The notes under the pieces are model-generated. The model saw only the letters and a program-made list of their open reading frames with translations. It ran no database searches and was not told the origin of the DNA. The translations under genes were made by a program, and so were the position numbers. From the NCBI GenBank assembly GCA_934045905.1, contig OW203763.1, positions 45,719,941 to 45,783,940 of the forward strand: a DNA stretch of 64,000 nt. Reading direction: 5' to 3'. The DNA is from Leuctra nigra. Its lineage: Eukaryota > Arthropoda > Insecta > Plecoptera > Leuctridae. Shown here piece after piece: positions 22,082 to 32,500 of this stretch (positions within the stretch are counted from its first letter, which is position 1; every line of letters begins with the position of its first letter).

Positions 22082-22335
22082 GCGTAGTGAGGACCAGGTG
22101 AAGTGGGATGTAGGGAAAGAGGTGAGGAGTGGAGAACATTGACAGCAGGAAGACAGCAGGAGGACAAAGAGAGGAGGAGAGACATGGTGGAGAGGCAGCA
22201 GCCGCAAGACATAGAGGAAGATGAAGAAGAGTGTAATGTGTCACCTGCCAGTCGACATCACTTAAGTGAAGGCCCAAGATTGACCGCGGATCCACCCCCC
22301 AACCCGACATTGTGTTGGAAACGGGCGACAAGAGA
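22082..22335 (+). pseudogene. LINE C-terminal remnant, right half
   Basis: Continues the fragment at 17432-17651 after the target duplication GCGTAGTG. It has GGTGAAGTGGGA, an AGGAGGACAAAGAGAGG stretch, and GAGGAAGATGAAGAAGAG, the acidic end seen also at about 8050. Stops in all frames. Confidence 0.5.
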
Positions 22336-22499
22336 TTTACCTATCATTATAGAAATGGATGAGTTTTAAGAATGGCAATGACAGTAACAACTGTAAGAAA
22401 ATAATTGACGAATATCTCCTTCTGTTAGCAAAATGCAACTTGAACCAAAAAGATGGACCATTCATTTGCAATGACAAACCAATGTTTAGATGATGCCAA

Positions 22500-22770
22500 A
22501 TTTGAAAATTAGGTACCTACCTAGGTACATTAAAGTAGCCACTGAATAAGGAATACCCAGTCTACCTTCTCTTCAGAATCCCACGGGATTTTCGAACCTT
22601 AGTGACCTTCGCCCTTCACCGTAGCTACTGCCTACCCAATGACATAACACCTAGGTACTACAGCTTACCTTCCTAGGCTTCTACCTAGGCTAGGATAGAA
22701 CCTAATTAGGTAGGTAGGTATTTGTCGGTAGCTAGGTAGGTAGGTACTACCTAGTTACTTACTGTAACGA
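22500..22770. repeat. Cluster of TAGGTACCTA words
   Basis: Dense run of TAGGTACCTACC, CCTAGGTA and TAGGTAGGTA words, the most concentrated instance of a word that is scattered over the window. No gene in 22340-23380; a G16 run at about 22926 is the only other notable item. Confidence 0.6.
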
Positions 22771-24479
22771 CTCCTGTGACGATGAATAAAATACTCCGAC
22801 TCGCGCATCATTCTTTTTAATTACTCCCATGATGAACACTTATTACAGAAACGGTCGTAGACTTGAAGAAAAGTTGATTCAAGTTATGCAAGAGAAGAGA
22901 CTCTACTCCTGTCAAAGTGACCTACCTACTGTAGTGGCGAAGAAGGGGGGGGGGGGGGGGGAAGGGAAAGTGACAGTGACAGCTGTGCATAGTGGTGGTA
23001 CAGCTTCACCTCCCAAAAAATACTACAAACACTCATGAGTTATTAAAGGTGTTTTAAAAATAACTCAATATATTTCAGTTTTAAAATATGTGTATCCGAT
23101 TGTTTTCAACCAACGAAAATATATTATTAAAAGTTTTAGGATTTTTATCAAGACACTGAAGGCCACATACCGGACTCGTTGCAGCCAATGAACGACGAAC
23201 GTTTTCACCGCGCGCCATTTGAGCATGGAATGGAGTGGATAAGATTTGAGTAGTAGTAGGTACCATTATTATAATCGATTTTTCGACAACCAAATTCGAG
23301 CAGCCGAAAGCCTTTACCTACAGAAGGTAGTACTAGGTATTTATGAAACTTTCACACAACAAACCGTAGGTAGTATATTTTTCAGTGGCGCCGACTACGT
23401 GGGTGCTCAGGGGCTCGAGCACCCATCAAAATAATTTTAAGAAGTCAACAAATTAAATTATTTATTTTCCACTTAAAATACATATTAAACATCAATTAAT
23501 AAATTAATCTATAAATTAATTATTCGATTTATTACAAATCTTTTGAATTCAGAGAGAATATAATTTTTCTTTACATGATACCTAATTATAATTTGTAATA
23601 ATTTTAATATTTCCTCTTTTTGGTAATATTTTTTATTTGGAAATTGTTTTAAAATGTTGAAATATTAACTATTGTTGTAATTTGAAAATGATGACTATTA
23701 ATAAGTTGATAACATTGTTGAAACTCCACTCAAAACGCATGAAAACATACTAAACGAAGTAAGAACTCAAGCTGCTGTTCCCAAGTTCTTCACTGCATTT
23801 TTAAGTGTTTTTCTGATTTTTCCCATTATTTTGAAATTATACTTCATAATCATTTTTAACGCCAAACCAATTTTTAATTTTCATTGTTCCTATTTTAGCT
23901 TGTAATTTATTTGTAATTAATAGTTTAAAGTCAAGAATTTTAATTGTAGTATGCTAGACCCTTACCTACCTAATATCACCAAACGTTTATGCTACGATGG
24001 TGCCGAGTTCAAGGTCGGTGCTACTACGGGTTATTAAGATAGGTAGCACGGTGCTAGTTCATCATTTGGTTCATCATTTGGCAATATTAGGTAAGGGTCC
24101 TGGATCTAAGTGGTCAACCTTTTTTAAAAAGGACAGCCATCAATAAAGTGATATATATATAGGTCATGTAGGTATATCAAAAAGAAATCCGGGGCTGTGC
24201 GCCCCGGACCTGCCTGCATGTCATCTTCCTTCAGTTCCACAAAATGATTTGTAAAACTACATTATTTTTCGGGCACTAGGTGCGTAGGTAGATTACTCAA
24301 GCAGTATGTCCACAATAAAAAGATTAACTTGAAGGTCCCAAAACACTTTAAATTGTTAATTTAGATAAAAACGCCCTGCATCAAACTGGAGGGTTGATTG
24401 ATTCAGTTTGTGCATTGTGCAGTTTCGAGTCCCAGAAACACTTATAACCTTCGCTCTATCCGCTGGTTCCATCCATACA

Positions 24480-25030
24480 ATGGGTCAGGGGGTGGTTGTT
24501 CCCACCGAAACTAGGGCCGCAGGACTACTGCAGGAGACCGGCTGGCCACGCCTGGCGTCTCCTCTTCTTCTTCTTCTTCCTCCACTTCCAATTGCTCAAC
24601 AAATTGTTCTGTCCTCCCACTGTCTCTCAGCCTCCAACTCACTCCAACTTCCCCCTCTCTCCAAAACATCGTCCTTAATAACTCCAATCCACCTCTCTCT
24701 TGGTCTTCCTACTCTACGTGGTCCCAAAGTAGCCGACTCAAACACCCGCCGTGGCACTCGCCCTGTTCCCATCCTCTTCATGTGGCCAAACCACCGAAGC
24801 CTCTCTCTGCCCAGTTTAAACCCCAATCTCTCTACCCCCAGCTCACTTCTTATCTTCTTACTTCGAATCTTGTCCATTCTTGTGACTCCCTTCACACTCC
24901 TCAAGAACTTCTTCTCCGAGCTGCCTGCAGCTGATCCATTTCCTGTCCTCCCACTGACCACGTCACTGCCCTGTATGTTAGAATTGTTAGGAAATACATT
25001 TTATACATTATCTTATACTTATATAATTAC
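24480..25030 (-). mobile_element. 3' fragment of a non-LTR retrotransposon (reverse)
   Basis: Same LINE family as 7500-8160, in reverse orientation, with the 3' end at the left (GGAACCAGCGGAT on the minus strand). The plus-strand frame 24408-25115 is a shadow of this copy. Confidence 0.65.
24596..24961 (-). pseudogene. LINE polyprotein C-terminal remnant
   Basis: 121 codons containing KKFLRSVKGVTRMDKIRSKK, RLRWFGHMKRM and RRVGRPRERWI, closely similar to the protein at 7656-8111 but without the acidic tail. No RT domain. The frame breaks upstream near 24961. Confidence 0.65.
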
Positions 25031-26399
25031 ACTTATAATTTGTTTATATTCTAAAAAACGCCCTGCGGGGCTAGAACTGGGCTTTGTCTCTATGACCATC
25101 ATCCGGATATGGTAGATCCCCCCCCCCCCCCCCCCCCTTATGATGGACAACCGTTCCTACGCGCCTGTCGGGCACCCATAGGATTTTACAAAAGTCGGCG
25201 CCTCTAATGTATTTTATGTGAAATTTTCACGCCGATTTGTACAGTAGGTAGTCGTCAGTCGTCACAGTGATCTTGTCCATTATGCCTATTTTTGCACCAC
25301 CCGGTTATCTTGTGTGGTAGGCATCAAGTGGTGTTTGTGATGAATCTATAAATATATATTTAGAACTCCATGATGCAGTGGAAATTTGGACACAAACTTC
25401 TTTCCAGATTTTTTATTTTTTGGCATCGCTTGTCCGAAGATTTGAATATTGTTGCATCACAATGCAAATCATAACTAACGCTAATGCTTTGAACATGCAA
25501 AAATTTGAATGCTAAATTAACCTTCACTATAATGACATTGCCTCTGTATTCACATTTTTATTGTTTAATTTCCATTATCTCAGCTACCTACCTCCTACTT
25601 GATACCACACAAAATATATCACATAAAAGCCAATGAAATTACTATATTTTATTTGAAAAACTTTTCTCGTGGACATACTTACACGTGACGTGTATACAGT
25701 CATGGAAATATATTCGGTAAACGCTCCTTTCACTCCCCCACCACATTCAAAAACTTTGCCAGTGTTACGGGTCGAGGGGGAGCTGAGCCTAAACTAAAGT
25801 AAATACATGGAAAGGGGGAAGTACGTACCTAATGCGTAGGTACTCATTCTCAACTTATAAATAGGTACCTAGGCAAACAAAAATCTAAAAGTTAATTTAC
25901 CTTTAAATTTAAATGTAGGCAACTTGTTAACAGTGCAAGAATACGATAACAATCCTTACTACAAAAAAGATAAATACATTATTGGAACTTCAATTTGAAT
26001 AATTAAGAATTAAAATCGGAAAAACAGGAGCCGAGATAATGGTTCTATAGTGGCTGCCATCTTGAACATGTGGAGTTGGATCAAATTTACTCCTCTTCCA
26101 AAAATGTTCAGGTAGAAAGCTGAAAGGGCTTAAGGTTTATCACAAAATGCATAACTATAGTTTAGTTGCAATTATCTACTGCACTAGGACACCTCCATCT
26201 CATTTTCTCTACAGTTACAGTATCATTTATTATCATTCTTCCCCTGTCTTTCATATCACATCTCACTATCTCATTGGTGGAACACAGCGGGCATTCTCAA
26301 GTTTCTTGAAAATGTTCACCGTGCCGAATTTTGCTACTGCACTATCGATTCAGCTATGGAATTTTGGTCTTATTTACCTTATCTCTTAATTATCTCTTA

Positions 26400-26520
26400 A
26401 TTGTGTTATAATTGTTAAAAATGTACTATTAGACAAAAACCTTATAGTACTGAGTGTATAATACCTATGTAAACATGTAATAGCTAAATAGCTAAATAAA
26501 GAATACTACTACTACTACTA
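26400..26520 (+). mobile_element. LINE 3' end with (ACT)n tail
   Basis: The stretch ends in AATAAAGAATACTACTACTACTACTA. A short trinucleotide tail after AATAAA is typical of CR1/L2-type LINE 3' ends; the LINE at 47733-48623 ends in the same way on the other strand. How far it extends upstream is unclear. 25207-26400 holds nothing I can name. Confidence 0.45.
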
Positions 26521-26803
26521 ATTTACCTAATATGTATTGAAAAAACAAAAGATTTCTAAAACTTCCAGTTCTAAGTTTAGTTTTTAATTACATAATAAAA
26601 TAAACTTTGTTGGGTTTTCACAAACTCATATATTTTATTAAAATGGAATATTTCGTCTGTGATGAAGTTTACTGAAAGTAGACAAAATATTGCATTTTAA
26701 TAAACTATAGGAAAACGCTCTCTGCAACGCCTTGATGAGCAAACACGGATATACGCGCAACACCTCAAACCGAAATTCTGTCTATCGTAAATTTCCTTAA
26801 AAG

Positions 26804-27940
26804 CCCAGCAAACACTGGGACATGGCGGGGACATCCCCGCCACGTCCCAAAGAGGTCCCAAAGAGGTCCCAGGGAGGTCCCCGTTACATCCCAGGGACAT
26901 GGCGGCCAGGTCCAATAACCCCCCCAAACTGCTCCCAGGGAGGTCCCCGCCATGTCCCAGAGAGGTCCCAGGGAGGTCCCCGCCATGTCCCAGGGAGGTC
27001 CCAGAGAGGTCCCCGCCATGTCCCAAAGAAATCGTGTTACTGGTGCCCTCTGTTAGAGAACTAAGTAACTCAATAACATGTTACATGCCTTGGACAACAA
27101 AATATAATTGTAATAAATAATTGATTTCTCAGTCAGTCTCAGTTTTGATCGGATTTCAATTCTGTGAACGAAAGTACAGAGACAATTACAATTATGATTA
27201 GTACACCAATACAAATTATTATACCCCAACATGATTTGAACACACGATCTTGTGATTAGAAGGCTGACGGGCTAACCACGGGACCACGGCGCGAAGTGAG
27301 AAAGAGGTCGCTTTAGACATGCTTTGAGTAGATTTTTGAAACATTGAAACGGATAAAAGAAATCTGTTTAAATGTACCTATTGAGATTTCTGGCATAGTT
27401 TATGATACTAATCAACATCTTAATTACTGTTACCTTATTTAATAATTACCTATCGAAAATTGATTTTGGATACAAAAAAGCTATAGTACCTTGGTGTCGT
27501 TATCGAAAAGAGATGATACTTCTACAAAAACGGAAATATTTAACTGTTCATTTTAAAGACATTTCATTCATTTACTTTATTTAAAATCGGCTTGCTGCAA
27601 ACGGAATCTAAAACTTGATAAGTCACAAGTTCAACACATTTTCTGAAGCATAAAAAGAGCTCCCAAAAGGGACCTCCCTGGGACATGGCGGGGACGTCCC
27701 AAAAGGGATATCCCAAATGGGACCTCCCAGGGACATGGCGGGGAGGTCCCAAAAGGGAGAACTTTCAAAAAAAAAGATCTCCCAAATGGGACCTCCCTGG
27801 AACATGGCGGGGACGTCCCAAAAGGGATATCCCAAATGGGACCTCCCTGGGACATGGCAGGGAGGTCCCAAAAGGGATATCCCTTTTGGGATTTCGGGGA
27901 CATGGCAGGGACGTCCCTGCCATGTCCCGTGTTTGCTGGG
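26804..27940. mobile_element. Fold-back element with CCCAGCAAACAC ends and GGGACATGGCGGG arrays
   Basis: The left end CCCAGCAAACACTGGGACAT is mirrored by the right end ATGTCCCGTGTTTGCTGGG. Inside each end is an array of GGTCCC, GGGACATGGCGGGGAC and TCCCAAAAGGGATA units (26815-27030 and 27660-27925). A two-base AG on each flank may be the duplication. The many ORFs over both arrays, with SLGPLWDMAGTS-type repeats, are satellites read as protein. The middle carries a tRNA-like sequence. Confidence 0.7.
27222..27290 (-). repeat. tRNA-Arg(UCU)-like SINE head or tRNA pseudogene
   Basis: On the minus strand GTGGTTAGCCCG resembles box A and GTGTTCAAATC resembles box B. A CCTTCTAATCAC stretch stands in the anticodon-loop position and would give UCU. 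The acceptor stem does not pair properly, so it is not a working tRNA; a SINE promoter or old pseudogene is more likely. Confidence 0.5.
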
Positions 27941-28126
27941 AGCCTTCTCGAAATTCTCGAAATTCTTGAATTTCGTCACAGACTTGTGTGAAAATCTTTA
28001 AAAATTCCTAAAATATTGGTCCCAATAACCAAGCTTTACTTGTTGAAGTTTTTAGTTGATCGATCAAAAGGTTCCTTGTTAATTTTCAAAAATCACAGGA
28101 TCTTGTTAAAATAATATACCTGGGAC

Positions 28127-28345
28127 CTTCATAAGTGTGTGTAAAGTCATCCGCAGTCGATCTGTGGATTGGAAAAGGGTCTTTTTACTTTCCCGTCCCC
28201 TACTTTACCTGCGTGCGCACAATGCCCCATTGTTCATGCCGAGCCTTCTCTTGGGTTGAGCTCGCTAAGGGGTTCGTAAAATACCTGTTTTTCAAGAAAA
28301 TCCCAATCCACAGATCGACTGCGGGTCACTTTACACTTATGATGA
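28127..28345. mobile_element. MITE with TCATAAGTGT terminal inverted repeats
   Basis: The left arm includes GTCATCCGCAGTCGATCTGTG and GATTGG; the right arm is CCAATCCACAGATCGACTGC followed by GGGTCACTTTACAC. TCATAAGTGT and its mirror ACACTTATGA form the outer ends. The 86-codon ORF here is palindrome read-through. Confidence 0.7.
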
Positions 28346-29101
28346 GGAGGAACGAACGACGAGTGTACAACCGGCTGTGGTGTACACAATATTAGAACGA
28401 TCTGTTGAACGGTCATATCAGTTTCATATGAATTTGAAAGTTTCTGCTCCAACTACCTTGGACTGAAGAGTCGAAGTAGCCGTGAAATATGAAATTCGAG
28501 AAATTTGACAGCCAACACGCAAAATGTCCGAAAACTGTCAATAACTTTTGGATTTCAACACAGATAAGTCTGAAAATTGTCAAAAATACAGATAATGTTG
28601 GTCCCAATGACCACGCAAAGTTTTAAGTTGATCGGTCAAACGGTTCTAGTTTAAATTTCAAAAATCACATGAAAGATTGTTTTAAATTTAAACCAATGGT
28701 AGGATTTGGCTGAAACTTTGTAAGATTGGGGAAAATGTTGGTCGTAATGACTTGTCAAAATTTCAAATTGATCAAACCAACCAATGGAAAGATAATTTTT
28801 TTTAAATTTGAACCAATCAGTGGATTTCAAAAAAATTTGGGTCTGCAACGCCCAGAAATGTTTTGTACATGTGCGCAAAATTTCAGCTCGATAGAAGAAA
28901 AACTCTGACCTGTATAGCCTCAGGAACAGGAAAAAAAACAGAGGTCCGTGCCAAAAGAGCCAAATGGACAAGCTCGCTTAGCTCGCTCAAATATAAGAGT
29001 TTAGTGAAAGTCTAACAAAATTTATTTTATTAAAAGATTTCTCTTGCTTTTGCGTAATTGAGCATTTTCGCATGCGAGTGGGGTGACTTACAATTACTAT
29101 A

Positions 29102-29294
29102 AAGCCCAATTTACACAGAGCAGCTTCTTGTACAACTTCTGTACCACACCTCTGTGTCACACTTCTTGAATGGAAATTAGAACATGTTTTAAGTTCTGTG
29201 ACAGAGAGTTGCGTCGGGTAAATAGGTATTGTATGAAAAATGGGAATGTGACACAGAAGTTGTTCAAAGAAATTGCACCGATTAAATGGGGCTT
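29102..29294. mobile_element. Tc1/mariner-type MITE, second copy
   Basis: AAGCCCAATTTACAC at the left and a decayed mirror at the right (AATGGGGCTT), with inner GACACAGAAGTTGTTCAAAG shared with 15824-16025. More diverged than the first copy. Confidence 0.65.
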
Positions 29295-29387
29295 AGCTTA
29301 ATACATCATAAATGCGTACATCTTTAATGAAAAATAAAATATATTTAATATATTTCTGTCTCAATAACAATTAAATATGTTTCCAAT

Positions 29388-29393
29388 TTTATT
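29388..29393 (-). terminator. G6PD: AATAAA polyadenylation signal, G6PD
   Basis: AATAAA on the minus strand, about 45 bp after the G6PD stop codon, giving a short 3' UTR. Confidence 0.6.
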
Positions 29394-29439
29394 GAATCAA
29401 TTATTTTTCCTTGGTCCATGGTATTTTGGTATTGCTAAC

Positions 29440-29530
29440 TTATTTCTTATGCCATTTGTATGAACCATAATATTTGAAATTATTCTCCAAACATTTTGCA
29501 TTGCTTTCTGCAGGCCCTCTTGAACCATAC
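29440..29530 (-). CDS. G6PD: G6PD exon: C-terminus
   Basis: 91 bp after a TTTTTTTCAG acceptor. With the split Lys codon it reads [17 protein letters not shown] and ends GSYKWHKK before TAA (29440-29442). YGSRGP is a conserved C-terminal motif of G6PD. Confidence 0.92.
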
Positions 29531-32500
29531 CTGAAAAAAATAAAATTAAATTGAAAGTGAAGAGCGTAAACACAATTTTGCATCGGTAAGAGAGGTTTTA
29601 CAAATGACGAGTTGAAAGACTAGAATTATCTTAGAGGGAATAGAGATAAAGACGGCTGGGTAGTGAGCGTGGCCTTGAAGAGTTTTTTAATGGATTTTTA
29701 TCAATATCTTCAAACAATGTTGTTAATAAAAATAAGGCTTTGTACGAGCCTTCAGAACAGCTCAGAGAAAATAATTTTATAGCTTGGAATGGTATATTTT
29801 TTTTATTGTGTCCTACAGACGTTTAGTGCCAAATTTTCAGGCACTAAATGTCTGTAGGACAAAATAAAAATAATACACCATGCCAAGCTTTGAAACTATT
29901 TTCATTGAACAGTTGGGAAGACTCGTACAAAGCCTTATTTTATTAACAATTACATTGGTAAAAGATATTGATAACAATCTATTAAGAGTCAATAATACTC
30001 GCAGATTTTGTGATTCCAATTTTAAAATGCCAAAATTAAACTTCAAAACTAGATGAGTGTGCATGCAGTAGATACCACATGAAGTATTAAATAACATTAG
30101 TGATGATCTACTAAATCAGCTCCATACAGTAGGTACTGTATTCGGAGCTGATTGAGTGATTGAGCAAAACATTTTGCCAACTGTACACATCATTACACTT
30201 AGAAGATACTCACTTGTATGGAATTGGCGCCACGTTTTCATTGGTTATCTGATGTAGCAATGGTGTAAATATACGCCAAGCCTCAGACAGTTCGTCTGAC
30301 CGAACAAAATGCATTTGCGATCCACAAAAGACGTCCAAGATGAGTCGCTCGTAAGCGTCTGGCAAATTCACTTCCTGTAGAAGAAAGATGGACCATCATG
30401 TATTAGAAATAGAAATGAAATATACTTTCCCTATAGATATGTCCTACTTCTTTTTCATTCTTAAAATGCGAACACAGTTAAAAACCTGACAAATGTTCAG
30501 TTCCTGGTCGCAGGTTTGCCAGAATGGGCGATTTGTTGCAATTTGAGCGACTTGACCCTATCAAATTGGGACCAACTTTTGTTTTGTTGTTGTCGCCGAT
30601 CGCCGATTCGGGCGACTTTGCAATATCCTTCCATAAAGCAAATTTGTGAGAAAATATATGGGAACTAAAATATAATACTTTGAAACTAAATTAAATTTCC
30701 ATAATTGTGAACAAGAAATTTTAGGTGATCGAAATTGACAAAATTTCTAGTCCAACCAAAATGTCGCAAGTAAGTATTCAGTATTTAGTATTCAGGATAG
30801 GCCTCCTATCTGTCTGGGAAATATAAATTACTTACGAATGTCATATCCAAAAATTCGGATCCGAAATCCGAAAATAATCTAGTGGAGCGGTCGCTCCACT
30901 CAGCCAAGTCTTACCGTACACTCACAGTCACTCAACATACCGTAAATGCCTATATAAACTGAGGAGCAGACCAACTACTTTTACTGTAAGCAACAACATA
31001 GCATTTTCGGCCAACTGGATCTCAACAATGGAAAATCTCTCATTGTTGTGAAATATCTTAATTTTGAGCTATGGCCCACCTAACAACATATACATCACGC
31101 GACAACAACCAGTCATGCCGTTTACGACCTAGAGGGCAGTGAAAATCGTGAAATTACACCGCTTTCATCTGCTTCTTCTTCTTCTTCTTCTTCTTCTTCT
31201 TCATATGATTCCCGAAAAAGTTGCTATCACCGCCACAGCCTAAACGGCTGAACCGATCAACCTGAAATTTTTACCACATATGCACTTTTGGCGTCTGATG
31301 ATACCTTGCCTCTTACAAATTTTTTGTGCCGCCATTTTTAAACCGGAAGTGACGTCATATATAAAAAACGGCTGGACCGATTAGAACGAAATTAGCGCCA
31401 TTCGATTTAGATGGTCATCTATATGAAATATGATACTAAAAAACATTATTTTCTTATTTTCTAAACCGGAAGTGACGTCATAAATTCACAATATTTAGCT
31501 TATTTCATCAAATTATACTTTAAATACACATATAATTAGCTTACATTGTAACATAGACAATACAAAATAATTATAATTTAAATACAGTGTTCTCGGTCGC
31601 CATTTCTGAAACCGGAAGTGACGTCATATATCGAAAACACCTGTACCGATTGCCACTGAACTAGCTCCTGTCTATGCATTCTGCAATCTTTTTGAAAAAT
31701 CAATTGGGATAAATGAATATACAAATAAACGGTACCGGAAATGGCGGCAGGAACCATCTTTTTGGTGGCCATCTTTTCGAAGCCTACTGCTTCAGTCATT
31801 CCGATCCCCAACCTCCATTCTTTCTGTATAGATAAAGTGTTTGAATGCACTGGTGTGACGTGGAAGCACTCTACCTCGTCCACCATGGTGGTCCTCTCCA
31901 CATATCGCTCCCCTTCAGCAGACGCGGCAACCTTCCTCAGTATCCTAGAGCGTGTGCTTATCAGTGTGACCAAACAGTTCCCAAAAGCTCACCTTACGGT
32001 CTGCGGTGACTTCAACATCGACATACTGGTACCTTCCAAGATCACCACTACGTTCCTGGACCTTCTCCACTCCTTCCATCTCACAGAAACCATTGCCTCC
32101 CCCACTCGGATCACTCTGAGCACCTCCACCCTTATAGACAATATATTCACCACTCTCAACCAGTCCGCCTACTCCGCTTCCCTATTTGACAGCGGACTCT
32201 CAGACCATATGGCCCTTACCCTCTCTCTTAACATACCGCCTTCTCTAGACGAACCGGATCATAAAATCCAGAAGAGAATCTTCTCCGAGGCCAATTCCAA
32301 CAAATTTCACTCCCTACTCCAAGAAGAAGCCTGGGAACACCTCTCCTCGTCCCCGGATCTCAATGACATGTACTCCACTTTCATCAACACGTTCCTATCC
32401 CACTTCAATCAGGCCTTTCCCTTCAAAAAGACGAAAAAATCTCCCAATCCCACAAAGAGATGGATCACTGCTGAAATCCGTCAGACGGCCGACGAGCTTC

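Larger units (their letters stand above)
23383..25206. mobile_element. hAT-like element with CAGTGGCGCCGACT end
   Basis: The left end CAGTGGCGCCGACTACG and right end (reverse complement TAGAGGCGCCGACTTTTG) are inverted. Flanks GTATATTTT and ATGTATTTT agree at 7 of 9 positions, consistent with a worn 8-bp duplication. A LINE fragment (24480-25030) and a C22 run at about 25116 lie inside. No transposase found. Confidence 0.55.
26708..28987. mobile_element. TE-A family copy, expanded by nested insertions
   Basis: The left end is AGGAAAACGCTCTCTGCAACGCCTTGATGAG and the right end GGTCCGTGCCAAAAGAGCC..GCTCGCTTAGCTCGCTC. The 2.3-kb length comes from the fold-back element at 26804-27940 and a MITE at 28127-28345. 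Text at 28590-28900 repeats twice the phrase AATGTTGGTC..AATGAC. Confidence 0.6.

Noticed and set aside
24408..25115. 235-codon plus-strand ORF
   Set aside because: It is the antisense shadow of the LINE C-terminal fragment on the minus strand (24596-24961); the minus-strand frame carries the recognisable GRPRERW motif.
26697..27120. Repeat proteins of the SLGPLWDMAGTS / REVPGRSPPCP type
   Set aside because: They are GGTCCC/GGGACATGGC arrays read as protein on both strands and mirror each other.
27222..27290. Functional tRNA-Arg(UCU)
   Set aside because: The acceptor stem and D/T arms do not pair well and the flanks are transposon sequence. A SINE head or pseudogene fits better.
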